From contig OZ252103.1 of the NCBI GenBank assembly GCA_965248395.1, forward strand, positions 3,472,001-3,536,000: DNA of 64,000 bases, given 5' to 3'. Below the pieces are notes generated by a model. The model made no database searches. It saw only the letters and a program-made list of their open reading frames with translations, and was not told the origin of the DNA. This DNA is from JAAXHH01 sp965248395. Lineage in GTDB: Bacteria; JAAXHH01. Each line of letters starts with the position of its first letter. Within the stretch, counting starts at the first letter, position 1. The translations under genes and the position numbers were made by a program. Positions 16,564-24,957 of this stretch are shown piece after piece.

Positions 16564-18156
16564 ATGCTCGTTGGGTACGTCAGTGACGAACGATACGTCG
16601 CCATTCCTGAAGTCCTGCTCGAGTTCGAAGCAGGAGGGGAGTCCATCGAGGCGCGCTCACGGGCCACGGGAGCGGTTTATGCGGAAGTGACGCCGGGGCG
16701 GGAGTACAAGGTCACGCTGGCGTGCCGCGATTACGGTTTTAAGAGTGTTCGCATGACGCCGCACGACGACCGTGCCTATCATTTTCGCCTGCTGCGGGAC
16801 GGGCTGCTGGGGTACATGTGGCCCAAGTGGATCCAGTCCGGTGAAAAATCGGAATTCCGGGTACACGCCGTGGAAGCCTACAAGCTGGAACTGTACCGGT
16901 ATGGCTGGGAAAAAGAATACGTCCGAAACATCGGCTGGTACGACGAACACGGTCCTCGCGCCACCATGCAGATTACGCCGGACGGCGACTACACCAGGAC
17001 CGGTGTTCGTTGGAATACCCAGGGCTATACCAATCCACACCACAAGCAGTACATCGAAGCGCCGAGCCGGTCCGGTTTGTATTACCTCCATGCCTCTACG
17101 GAGAACGGTGGTTTCTTCTCCTTCCCTTGGATCGTCGCCCCGGCCGCACCGACATCCGACGTGGCCGTGCTGGCCGCCAACATCAACTGGAACGCGTACA
17201 ACAACTTCGGGGGTCGCAGCAATTACATCCATGCCGACGAGTTTCCCCCGACCCCCACGGTTAACGCCCGGTACGATCTGAAACGGTACACCGACTCGTC
17301 ACACCGTGTATACAGCGCGGACGACTACGCGCCTCTGTCCTTCGACCGGCCGGAACTGATCAACCACGTCCCGGAAGACGTCGAGGCCACTGATATGATC
17401 AGCGGCCGTGCGGCGTGTCACGTCGCCCCTACGGAATGGCGGTTCCTGGCGTGGATGGAAAGAGAAGGCTTCGACTACGACCTGTACGCGGAAACGCAGT
17501 TCCACGAAAGCATCCTGCCCCTGGACAATTACAGGGTGCTGATCACCACTACCCATCCTGAATACTGGTCACGGGACATGTACTACCGGCTCAAGGCCTG
17601 GGTGTTCGAATCCGGTGGAAGGCTCATGTACCTGGGAGGCAACGGACTGAACTGCGAGGTCGAGTTCACGGACGAATATACGATGAAGGTCAGGAACGGC
17701 AATGTCTTGGAGCTGGACCGTCCCATGGAAGGCGCGGAAAGCCGCTTCGACATTTACAACGAGTCCGAGGCCCATCTCCTCGGCGTAGCGTTCACGCGAT
17801 CGGGGATCATGACCAGCGCACCGTACCGGGTGGTGGACGCGGGGCACTGGGTCTTCGAAGGCACGGGTGTCGCGAAAGGCGATATCTTCGGGGAGGCGAG
17901 TCTACACGAACGAGTGCCGGGCGGCGCTTCGGGACACGAAACGGACAAGATCACGCCCAGTTCACCCGCGAACACCCGCCTGCTCGCCAAGGGAACCAAC
18001 GTGGACGAAGGCGGCGCCGAGATGGTCGTGCATGAAACGGATAGCGGCGGGATGGTGTTTTCGGCAGGATCAATCACCTATCCGTCGTCGATCCTGGTCG
18101 ATGGCGTGGTGTCGAAGGTCACGTCCAACGTGCTGAAGCGGTTTCTTGGTGGCTGA
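16564..18156 (+). CDS. N,N-dimethylformamidase large-subunit-like protein
   Basis: A 530-residue protein related to the large (beta) subunit of N,N-dimethylformamidase. Residues 1-75 form a small beta domain, followed by a beta-sandwich (LRDGLLGYMWPKWIQSGEK) and then the glutamine-amidotransferase-like C-terminal fold (ANINWNAYNNFGGRSNY, then LITTTHPEYWSRDMY, and GGRLMYLGGNGLN). Characterised members hydrolyse N-substituted formamides with an Fe site, but many family members have unknown amide substrates. No signal peptide is seen and no small subunit gene lies nearby. The gene is alone on the plus strand, driven from the region shared with the UxaA-type operon. GGAGG lies seven bases before ATG. 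Confidence 0.8.
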   Translation: MLVGYVSDERYVAIPEVLLEFEAGGESIEARSRATGAVYAEVTPGREYKVTLACRDYGFKSVRMTPHDDRAYHFRLLRDGLLGYMWPKWIQSGEKSEFRVHAVEAYKLELYRYGWEKEYVRNIGWYDEHGPRATMQITPDGDYTRTGVRWNTQGYTNPHHKQYIEAPSRSGLYYLHASTENGGFFSFPWIVAPAAPTSDVAVLAANINWNAYNNFGGRSNYIHADEFPPTPTVNARYDLKRYTDSSHRVYSADDYAPLSFDRPELINHVPEDVEATDMISGRAACHVAPTEWRFLAWMEREGFDYDLYAETQFHESILPLDNYRVLITTTHPEYWSRDMYYRLKAWVFESGGRLMYLGGNGLNCEVEFTDEYTMKVRNGNVLELDRPMEGAESRFDIYNESEAHLLGVAFTRSGIMTSAPYRVVDAGHWVFEGTGVAKGDIFGEASLHERVPGGASGHETDKITPSSPANTRLLAKGTNVDEGGAEMVVHETDSGGMVFSAGSITYPSSILVDGVVSKVTSNVLKRFLGG

Positions 18157-18171
18157 TCACCGCTTGCGCTT

Positions 18172-18219
18172 AACCTGGACGTTTCGAGTCAACTGAACCT
18201 GGGGATTTCGTGCGCTCTG
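18172..18219. repeat. Two imperfect 24-bp tandem units after the dimethylformamidase-like gene
   Basis: AACCTGG starts at 18172 and again at 18196, exactly 24 bp apart, with 16 of 24 bases shared over the units. They lie in the 97-bp gap between the convergent gene ends. Confidence 0.35.
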
Positions 18220-18253
18220 GTTACGGCGCGCGCTTGATCACCACAAGCATCGG

Positions 18254-19204
18254 TCACAACTTGCGCTGGTAGACGCCCGTTACCCTGTGATTGTGACCTT
18301 TTTCGAGAATCAGGTTCGCCCGTTCGCGGGTGGGAATGATGTTCTCGCGAAGGTTGACCAGGTTGATGTCCCGCCAGATACCCCTGGCCGTCTCCACGGC
18401 CTCTTCCGTGCTTAAACCCGCGTAGTGGTGAAAGTAGGAATCGGGATTCTGGAAAGCGGTGTCGCGGAGCCTCAGGAAGCGATCGACATACCACTGCTCC
18501 AGGTCTTGTTCCTCGGCTTCCACGAAAATCGATAAATCAATGAAATCGGAAACGAAGACGCGGGGCGGCGCGGCGCCGGCGGCATGATGGCCGGTCTGCA
18601 GGATGTTCAATCCCTCCAGGATGATGATATCCGGCTGTGAGATCGTCTTCTCGACGTCCGGCACGATATCGTAGATCAGGTGCCGGTACACGGGCACGCT
18701 TACCGTTGTGTGTCCCGACTTCACGTCGGCCATTAACTGCACCAGGCGCCGGAGGTCGTAGCTCTCCGGGAATCCCTTCCGGTGCATGAGCCCTCTTTCT
18801 TCCAGGACGCGGTTGGGGAACAGAAATCCGTCCGTGGTAATCAGATCCACCCTTGGATGGTTCGGCCAGCGGCTGAGCAGGGCCTGCAGGATTCGTGCCG
18901 TCGTGCTCTTTCCCACCGCCACGCTGCCGCCGATGCCGATGACGTAAGGCACCTTGGCGGCCGGTTTGCCAAGGAAGGTGTCCATGACCTGGTACAGGTG
19001 CTGCGCCGCCGCCACGTGGAGATTGATGAACCGCGACATGGGCAGGTATACCTCGGCGACCTCGTCGAGGGAGACCATTTCGTTGATGCCATGCAGTTCC
19101 TGCAAATCTTCTTCAGACAGGGTCAGCGGCGTCGCGGCGCGTAGTTCCGACCACGCTTCGCGGGAGAGGTAGTTGAAGGGGGAAAGGGATGAGGATGGGG
19201 ACAT
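18254..19204 (-). CDS. coaA: Type I pantothenate kinase
   Basis: The 316-residue protein is bacterial type I pantothenate kinase, which phosphorylates pantothenate with ATP in the first step of coenzyme A synthesis. GIGGSVAVGKST (about residues 90-101) is the P-loop. YLPMSRFINLHV, DLITTDGFLFPN and RRLVQLMADVKSG are family signatures, and IILEGLNIL follows the Walker-B-like strand. Length equals the family norm (about 316). It is cytosolic. It is the last of three minus-strand genes (Tm-1, enolase-superfamily enzyme, coaA) with gaps of 7 and 36 bp, so it may be carried on their transcript. Confidence 0.95.
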   Translation of the reverse strand: MSPSSSLSPFNYLSREAWSELRAATPLTLSEEDLQELHGINEMVSLDEVAEVYLPMSRFINLHVAAAQHLYQVMDTFLGKPAAKVPYVIGIGGSVAVGKSTTARILQALLSRWPNHPRVDLITTDGFLFPNRVLEERGLMHRKGFPESYDLRRLVQLMADVKSGHTTVSVPVYRHLIYDIVPDVEKTISQPDIIILEGLNILQTGHHAAGAAPPRVFVSDFIDLSIFVEAEEQDLEQWYVDRFLRLRDTAFQNPDSYFHHYAGLSTEEAVETARGIWRDINLVNLRENIIPTRERANLILEKGHNHRVTGVYQRKL

Positions 19205-19240
19205 ATGCGGCGTTCCGTCAGGGGCTCTTGATGGCCGAGG

Positions 19241-20368
19241 TCATGGCCGTGAGGGCGACCCGTCAATCACGGCTCTATCGACCGTTTGTTGTTCCAGCAG
19301 TTCCGCCACGGGTTCCGCGCCGACGCCCGGTGAATCGGACAGGACCATCTGCGAAGGACCCGATAGTTCCAGTGCGGGCGCGCTCAGGTCCCGCTCGTAG
19401 AACCGCGTGCTGGGAAATACGTCCGACGGGTATTGCATGTTGGTCAGAGTCGCCAGCGCCTTGCAGACCGAAGCGCCCAGGGCAGATTCGAGCATCCCGC
19501 CCGTCCAGCAGGGAATACCCTCCTCCTCGCATACCCGGTTCACTTCCAGCGCCTGGGTCACTCCGCCGACCCGCGCGGGCTTGATGTTGATCCAGCGGGC
19601 GGCGCCGATCCGGATCGCCTTGCGGGCCTTTGCGGGAGAAGTGATACTCTCGTCCAGGCAGACCGGGGTCTCGATCGCCTTCTGCAATACCGCGTGGTCG
19701 ACCAGGTCGTCGCGCATCAGGGGCTGTTCGATCATGGCCAGGTTGTACCGGTCCAGCTTTTTAAACATGGGCACGTCGTCCAGCGTGTAACCGCTGTTGC
19801 AATCAATATGAAAAACCGTATCGGGAAAGGACGAACGGACCGCGGCGACCATATCGAGGTCCCATCCCGGACAGTACTTCAGTTTGATCCGCTTGAATCC
19901 CGCCTCCACGGCCCGGTCGATGTTGCCCAGCAACATGTCGACGCTGTCCTGTACGCCGAAGTCGGCGCCCACGTCGATGACCGGCCCCTTGCCGCCGATC
20001 AGTTTCCACAAAGGCTTGCCCTCCTGCCGCGCGCGCAGGTCCCACCAGGCCGCGTCCAGGCCGCCCTTGGCGAAGAAGTTGCCCGCGACCCAGGAGCACG
20101 TCTCGTGCAATTCATGGCCGCTGTCGATCTGCTTGCCGATGAGCAGGGGGGCGAGCACGTCCCGTGTCGCGGCGAAAACGCCGGCAGTATATTCCGGGCT
20201 GTACGTCGGCCTGGCGAGCGGCGTCGTCTCCCCCCAGCCCGCGGCATCGCCGGCATGCATCTTCACCAGGACGCTTTCGATGACGTCGTCACTTCCGTAG
20301 GCCGTGCGCCACGGATAGATCAGGGGCATGGCGACATGATAGAGCTCGACGGCATCGATGACGGGCAT
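19241..20368 (-). CDS. Enolase-superfamily enzyme (muconate-lactonizing/OSBS-NSAR-like)
   Basis: This 375-residue protein has the MR_MLE-type two-domain layout. The barrel residues typical of the muconate-lactonizing subgroup are seen: a KRIKLK segment with the catalytic KxK, HIDCNSGY (Asp), MIEQPL (Glu), VCLDESI (Asp) and NIKPARVGG (second catalytic Lys). Members act as o-succinylbenzoate synthase, N-succinyl amino acid racemase or cycloisomerases. No men genes lie nearby, so a menaquinone role is not supported by context; racemase or cycloisomerase activity is equally possible. Mg2+ is the expected cofactor. It lies seven bp after the Tm-1 gene and 36 bp before coaA. Confidence 0.85.
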   Translation of the reverse strand: MPVIDAVELYHVAMPLIYPWRTAYGSDDVIESVLVKMHAGDAAGWGETTPLARPTYSPEYTAGVFAATRDVLAPLLIGKQIDSGHELHETCSWVAGNFFAKGGLDAAWWDLRARQEGKPLWKLIGGKGPVIDVGADFGVQDSVDMLLGNIDRAVEAGFKRIKLKYCPGWDLDMVAAVRSSFPDTVFHIDCNSGYTLDDVPMFKKLDRYNLAMIEQPLMRDDLVDHAVLQKAIETPVCLDESITSPAKARKAIRIGAARWINIKPARVGGVTQALEVNRVCEEEGIPCWTGGMLESALGASVCKALATLTNMQYPSDVFPSTRFYERDLSAPALELSGPSQMVLSDSPGVGAEPVAELLEQQTVDRAVIDGSPSRP

Positions 20369-20375
20369 TGCGGCC

Positions 20376-21584
20376 TTACTCCTTCAAATCGGCCAGCAGC
20401 CGCCCGGTGACCGCCTCAGCGAACGCCTGATCGTTGATGTTGCAGTCCATTTCCGTCACCGACACGTTGCCGGATACGTTGGACTTTATGGCGTCGAACA
20501 GGGCCTGATCGGCTTCCGGCCACCAGAACTCGTTTCCAGGGCTGTCGAGAATGGACACGCCTCGCAGGGGCAGGAAAATCGTTACCGGTCCGCTGGAAGC
20601 GTTGGCCTTTTCCGCGATGATCTCGCCGAGGCGGGCGTTCTCCTCCACGTTGGTCCGCATCAAGGTGATGTTGGGATTCCACTTGTACAGTTTGCGGTCC
20701 CGGTACTTCTCCGGCACCGTGTCCGGCGCCCAGAAGTTGACCATGTCCAGGCAGCCAGGTACGATAACCTGGGGTATGCCGGTCCTGCCGGCGGCGTCCA
20801 TTCGTTCGGGGCCGGCGGTCAGCACGCCTCCGGCCAGTTCGTCGGCCCACTCCGTGGTGGTGATGTCGAGCACGCCCTCGATCAGGCCTTCGTCGATCAG
20901 GCCCTCCATGGTCCGTCCACCGGCGCCGGTACAGTGGAAGACGAGCACCTCGTAACCTGCTCCTTCCATGATGGCGCGGGCCTGGTCCACGGCATCGGTG
21001 GTATTGCCGAACATGCTGGCGGTAATCAGCGGCTTGTCGGCCGCTTCCTGTACTTCGGTTTCCACCATGCCCACGATAGCGCCGGCGGCATTGGCGAATA
21101 TCCTGCGGCTGATCCGGTTGATGCCGGCCACATCCACCACGGAGGGGATCATCACCACGTCCTTGATCCCCACGTAGTTGGTCGTGTCACCCGCCGCCAC
21201 GGTGGATACCATCACCTTGGGCACCCCTACCGGCAACGCCCGCATGGCGCTCGTACCCACCGCGGTGCCGGCAGAGCCGCCCATGCTGATGACCGCGTCA
21301 AACACGCCTGCTTCATATAAACCCTGCACGATCACCGCGACGCCCGCCGCCATGGCGTCAATGGCCACACCACGGTCGTCCCGGACCTTCAACACCTCGA
21401 TCGTCGTCCCGGCTGCCTCGGCCACCTGGTCCCGGGATACGTCCGCTTCGAAGGCGGAATCTCCAATGACACCCGTATCGATGATCAGCGTGTCGTGACC
21501 CCGGCGTTCGATCTCCTGACGGACGAAGGCGAATTCTTCTCCCTTGGTATCCAGCGCGCCGACTATGGCTATGGTTTTCGGCAT
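20376..21584 (-). CDS. Tm-1-like ATP-binding protein (UPF0261)
   Basis: A 402-residue protein recognised by its start (IAIVGALDTKGEEFAFV) and by ISMGGSAGTAVGTSAMRALPVG, STVAAGDTTNYVG and the C-terminal SVTEMDCNINDQAFAEA, all features of the Tm-1 family. The N-terminal domain binds ATP and the C-terminal domain is TIM-barrel-like. In tomato, Tm-1 blocks a viral replicase; in bacteria the role is unknown, often in catabolic clusters with PEP-mutase-like partners. Here it precedes an enolase-superfamily enzyme by seven bp, which suggests small-molecule catabolism. It is cytosolic. Confidence 0.9.
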   Translation of the reverse strand: MPKTIAIVGALDTKGEEFAFVRQEIERRGHDTLIIDTGVIGDSAFEADVSRDQVAEAAGTTIEVLKVRDDRGVAIDAMAAGVAVIVQGLYEAGVFDAVISMGGSAGTAVGTSAMRALPVGVPKVMVSTVAAGDTTNYVGIKDVVMIPSVVDVAGINRISRRIFANAAGAIVGMVETEVQEAADKPLITASMFGNTTDAVDQARAIMEGAGYEVLVFHCTGAGGRTMEGLIDEGLIEGVLDITTTEWADELAGGVLTAGPERMDAAGRTGIPQVIVPGCLDMVNFWAPDTVPEKYRDRKLYKWNPNITLMRTNVEENARLGEIIAEKANASSGPVTIFLPLRGVSILDSPGNEFWWPEADQALFDAIKSNVSGNVSVTEMDCNINDQAFAEAVTGRLLADLKE

Positions 21585-21929
21585 TGAATTCCCTTTCCAG
21601 GCAGTATTGACCGTTGTTAAAATCCCTCAAGGTCCGACTTATCAAGTTACAGGTACGCGAATCTATTGTACATACCTTTATACCAAGCGTCTCGAGGTCA
21701 TAACGCCAAGATTACTTCGCTCCCGGACGCCTTGGACACCTGGTGAATAGGTATACTGGGACGGAGAACTGATGTACTTTGACTTCCGACGTATGGACAA
21801 ACAGAAGCGGATAGTTTTTGATTATAGTCCCTTGACAAGCGCGAACAAAAACATTACCTATTACGTAACAAGTAAAGTTACCGATTTGTCGTGGTGTAAG
21901 GATGCGTAAAACAGTGAACGGTTTAACCC
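21585..21929. other. Non-coding gap carrying the higBA promoter
   Basis: The 345-bp gap becomes clearly richer in A and T to the right, matching the toxin-antitoxin genes that follow. Apart from the promoter and a small palindrome listed separately I see no gene. Confidence 0.5.
21832..21868 (+). promoter_or_regulatory. Promoter and possible operator of the higBA unit
   Basis: TTGACA at 21832-21837 is a perfect -35 element, followed after 17 bases by TACCTA (21855-21860) as a weak -10. Directly after it lies the 8-bp palindrome TTACGTAA (21861-21868), with GTTACC nearby at 21877. A site overlapping the start of transcription is where an HTH antitoxin would bind for autoregulation; that binding is inferred. 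Confidence 0.5.
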
Positions 21930-22265
21930 TTGGATATCGTCTTCAAATCTCAGAAGCTTGCTCAGATATTCAATTCCGAGTTCATCCTCACCAAGAAGTA
22001 CGGGATAAAGGTGTCACGTGCAATAATGATAAGATTGTCTGTTCTGAGTAACGCTCGGACTTTGGACTTAGTACCTAAAACACCACCTGAAAGGTGTCAC
22101 CAACTAAAAGGAAGTCGTAAGGGGAAGTTCGCGGTAGCCCTGGATAGAACGCTTAGGCTCGTCTTCAAGCCGAACCATGAACAGACTCCCCGCTTAGACG
22201 ATGGCGGTATAGACTTGAACGGAGTAACTGCGATAGAGATCCTCGATGTAACGGACTATCATTGA
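21930..22265 (+). CDS. higB: HigB-type toxin (RelE/ParE superfamily mRNA interferase)
   Basis: The 111-residue protein opens MDIVFKSQKLAQIFN and contains CHQLKGSRKGKFAVALDRTLRLVFKP split by usual strand breaks, the arrangement of the HigB/RelE 'killer' family, whose members cleave mRNA on the ribosome. Its end EILDVTDYH matches the family's C-terminal strand. The start is TTG 21930, because a stop lies two codons upstream and this places the first residue where homologues start. It is followed after 40 bp by the HigA-type antitoxin, the usual higBA order. Lower GC than neighbours suggests acquisition by transfer. Activity is inferred from family. Confidence 0.85.
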   Translation: MDIVFKSQKLAQIFNSEFILTKKYGIKVSRAIMIRLSVLSNARTLDLVPKTPPERCHQLKGSRKGKFAVALDRTLRLVFKPNHEQTPRLDDGGIDLNGVTAIEILDVTDYH

Positions 22266-22305
22266 AGGAGGAGATTCAAGGGAATATCTCTGAAGGAGGG
22301 AGTAA

Positions 22306-23406
22306 ATGGCGGCAGGAAAAAGCCAATACCATCCTGACTACGCGGTGTCGCCAGGATGGGTCTTGGAAGAGAGATTGGACGCACATGGTATTACGCACGC
22401 TGAATTTGCTCGCAGGTGCGATCGTTCACCAAAGCTCATCAGCGAGATCATCGCCGGGAAGGCGCCGATAGTACCACAGACCGCTTTTCAATTTGAAATG
22501 GTTTTAGGTGTTGATGCCAGTATCTGGTTAGGTATCGAGGCTGACTATCGTCTTTACAGGATCCGTGCAGCTGCTGAAAAACAAGCAGAAGCCTCCTGTT
22601 CGTGGTCCAAGTCATTTCCAGTTAAAGACCTTGCAAAACGAGGGGTAATCCGAAAAACTGCATCTGAGGGTAAAGCTGTATCTGAGCTACTGGCTTTCTT
22701 TGGAGTAGCTTCTCTAAACGCATGGAAGATGAAGTACGAGAACGTAAACATCGTATTTCGTCATTCACCGTCATTCGAAAGCAACAGAGCTGCACTAATG
22801 GCTTGGCTTAGACTCACCGAGATTGACTCTCGAGATCAGAACTGCGACAGCTACAACGTTTCTAAATTCAAAAAAGCACTGGCTCAAGTACGCCAGCTTA
22901 CCCGGACACCAGTCCGTGAGGCGTTGAAACAAACCAAAGAACTTTTTAATGAGGCCGGGGTTGCCTTGTCGTTGGTTAAACCATTACCAAAAACAAGGGT
23001 GAGTGGCGCCGCATGGTGGGTTTTCCCTAACCGACCTGTTGTTGCACTTAGTGTGCGTCACAAAACAGATGATCACCTATGGTTCAGCTTGTTTCACGAA
23101 GCAGCACATATCATTCTGCATGGCAAGAATAACGTGTATGTCGACGGATCGAACGGAGGGTCCGACAAAACCGAAACTGAAGCTAACCAGTGGGCGGTCA
23201 ATTTCCTGATTCCAAGTACTGCTTGGAGTGGCTTTGTAGCCAAGGGAAGTTTTAGTAGTACAGATGTTTGTAGTTTTGCTGACGAACACAACATCGCACC
23301 GGGTATCGTGGTAGGGAGACTACAACATACGAAACCGATAGCATCGAGCCACCTGAAAAGTCTCAAAACACCTCTGCGGTGGTCGGACGAGCAAGAGATA
23401 GGGTAA
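22306..23406 (+). CDS. higA: HigA-type HTH antitoxin fused to an ImmA/IrrE metallopeptidase domain
   Basis: A 366-residue protein. Residues 15-80 are an XRE/HigA helix-turn-helix (ISEIIAGKAPIVPQTA region) expected to bind the toxin promoter. The C-terminal half is an ImmA/IrrE-like zinc peptidase domain: FHEAAHIILH provides HExxH (His264, Glu265, His268) and TEANQWAVNFLIP provides the downstream acid (Glu292). ImmA cleaves repressors in ICEBs1 and IrrE controls the radiation response in Deinococcus. Such fusions suggest that the antitoxin side may process a partner or itself. GGAGG lies six bases before ATG. It follows higB by 40 bp and shares its low GC. Confidence 0.88.
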   Translation: MAAGKSQYHPDYAVSPGWVLEERLDAHGITHAEFARRCDRSPKLISEIIAGKAPIVPQTAFQFEMVLGVDASIWLGIEADYRLYRIRAAAEKQAEASCSWSKSFPVKDLAKRGVIRKTASEGKAVSELLAFFGVASLNAWKMKYENVNIVFRHSPSFESNRAALMAWLRLTEIDSRDQNCDSYNVSKFKKALAQVRQLTRTPVREALKQTKELFNEAGVALSLVKPLPKTRVSGAAWWVFPNRPVVALSVRHKTDDHLWFSLFHEAAHIILHGKNNVYVDGSNGGSDKTETEANQWAVNFLIPSTAWSGFVAKGSFSSTDVCSFADEHNIAPGIVVGRLQHTKPIASSHLKSLKTPLRWSDEQEIG

Positions 23407-23427
23407 CCGCATCCAGATTGTGGTGCT

Positions 23428-23556
23428 TCAACCGATTGGCTTCATCCCTGTTGGCATGACCCAGTTACCACGACCCGTTAATTCAATCTCACCACCAATA
23501 GTCACACCGAGTCCCTTCCGCATAGCCTGATACCTTGACGCTCGAAAGCGATTTCG
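23428..23556 (-). other. Unrecognised short minus-strand frame at the island edge, possible gene remnant
   Basis: An open stretch of 43 codons ends with TGA at 23430-23428; from an ATG at 23523 it would give 31 residues (MRKGLGVTIGGEIELTGRG, then NWVMPTGMKPIG). The composition looks protein-like, with alternating Gly and beta-type residues. No ribosome site or family is recognised. It may be the tail of a lost gene next to higBA, or chance. Confidence 0.2.
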
Positions 23557-23570
23557 CTATACTCCACCGG

Positions 23571-23762
23571 ATGCAAAGGAAAGTGCCTCCATGTCCATCC
23601 TGCGGAGGGCAGCTGCTCCACATCCGGGGCGTCCGGTATTGCTGCAAGTCCTGCCAGGAAGATTACGGTTTATTCCGAAAACGCGCTCCATACACGGGCA
23701 CGCACTGCGTCCGGCTCAGCCTGCCGGCCCAGGTCAGACAGGCCGAGGAGGAACGGTACTGA
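23571..23762 (+). CDS. Small zinc-ribbon protein
   Basis: A 63-residue protein with two cysteine pairs, CPSCGG near residue 7 and CCKSCQEDYG near residue 22, the pattern of a four-cysteine zinc ribbon, and a polar tail ending EEERY. Similar short ribbons are often annotated as hypothetical proteins. A TTG at 23535 would add 12 residues; I prefer ATG 23571 although no clear ribosome site is seen. Its stop overlaps the first codon of the flippase-like gene (CTGA), so the two are probably translated together. Function unknown. Confidence 0.55.
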   Translation: MQRKVPPCPSCGGQLLHIRGVRYCCKSCQEDYGLFRKRAPYTGTHCVRLSLPAQVRQAEEERY

Positions 23763-24781
23763 ACCTGCTCAAAAAAGCCTGGGGATGGCTCAGGTGGCTT
23801 GTCGCGCTGGGTATCCTCGCATACCTGTTCTATCTCTATCGCGACCAATACGCCGATTTCATCCGTCGCGAAATCGATTTTACCTACCTGGGCCTCGGTG
23901 TTGTCCTGGCCACCACGGCGACCATGCTGGCCTTTTCCCGGTGGTTCCTCCTGGCCAGGGGCCAGAAGCTGGTGCTGAGATTCCGCGAGGCCATCCGCCT
24001 GGGTTTTGTCAGCAATTTGTTCAACTACCTGGCCCCGGGAACCGCGGGCGGCGACATCGTCCGGGCCGTGGGGATCGCGAGGCATCAGAAGGCAAGGCGG
24101 ACCGTCGCGGCGGCCACGGTGCTGCTCGACCGGTTGTTCGGCCTGCTGGCACTGCTGATCATCGGATCGGCGGCGTCCCTGTTGCACCAGGACCTCTGGC
24201 AGCATCGCGAGATCATGCTGGCCGTGCTGGTATTCTGGGGCGGCGCCTTGATCGGCCTGATCTGCCTGGTCGTTTCGCTCCAGGCGCGCGTCCTCAGGTG
24301 GTCCCTGTTTCAGCGGCTCATCCATCTCAGGTTCGTCGGACCGATTGTTGCCGAGTTGGTCAACAGCCTGGCGCTCTACCAGACGCACCGCAGCACGCTG
24401 ACCGGCGCCCTGCTCCTCAGCCTGGCCGGCCAGGTCTTCATGCTGTCGTCCTTCTATTTCTGTGCAATGGCGTTACTGCCCGGACCGGCCGCACCGGACT
24501 ATTGGGCCCACCTGATGCTGATCCCCGCCGCCGAGATCATCAGCACCTTCGCACCGGTGCCGGGCGGTGTGGGAGCATTGGAAGGCGCGGTCATATACAT
24601 CTACCACCTCGTCAGCACGACCGCGGATGGTTCGATCTCCGTTTCCGTCGCCCAGGCTACGGGACTGGCGTCCGCCTTTACGTACCGGATCGTACGGATC
24701 TCCGTCGCCGCCGTGGGCGCCGTGTACTACATGGTTTCGGATAGAAACTGGAGGGACACGCTGGAGATGGAGGAGTCCTGA
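23759..24781 (+). CDS. Flippase-like integral membrane protein (LPG synthase TM-domain / UPF0104, YbhN-like)
   Basis: A 340-residue protein with about eight membrane segments. NYLAPGTAGGDIVRAVG and FAPVPGGVGALEGAVIYIY are the two conserved motifs of the lysylphosphatidylglycerol-synthase transmembrane/UPF0104 family, whose members transport or flip lipids or serve as membrane parts of aminoacyl-lipid synthases. The C-terminal synthase domain is absent. No ATG, GTG or TTG fits the conserved N terminus. CTG at 23759 does: GAGGAGG lies just upstream, and CTG overlaps the TGA of the preceding gene. A far-upstream ATG at 23591 would add 56 residues inside the zinc-ribbon gene and is less likely. 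Confidence 0.83.
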   Translation: MNLLKKAWGWLRWLVALGILAYLFYLYRDQYADFIRREIDFTYLGLGVVLATTATMLAFSRWFLLARGQKLVLRFREAIRLGFVSNLFNYLAPGTAGGDIVRAVGIARHQKARRTVAAATVLLDRLFGLLALLIIGSAASLLHQDLWQHREIMLAVLVFWGGALIGLICLVVSLQARVLRWSLFQRLIHLRFVGPIVAELVNSLALYQTHRSTLTGALLLSLAGQVFMLSSFYFCAMALLPGPAAPDYWAHLMLIPAAEIISTFAPVPGGVGALEGAVIYIYHLVSTTADGSISVSVAQATGLASAFTYRIVRISVAAVGAVYYMVSDRNWRDTLEMEES

Positions 24782-24818
24782 CCGTACGGGCACGGAGAAG
24801 GTGCAAACACATCCCCGC

Positions 24819-24843
24819 ACCCGGTCAGGGCCGAACCCCGGGT
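24819..24843 (+). terminator. Possible terminator after the flippase-like gene
   Basis: ACCCGG and CCGGGT form a perfect six-pair stem around a 13-base spacer, 38 bases after the stop codon and followed by ACTTTATT. The T-run is weak, so a protein-binding role or chance remains possible. Confidence 0.4.
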
Positions 24844-24957
24844 ACTTTATTCCCCGGTGTCCGGCGATTCAGCGTGGTTGGCTGACTACTACGTTCGTCT
24901 GATTCCCAAGGTTTACCGCCGCTCCCCAGGTGGTGAACAGTCGCTGTTCCCACCGGA

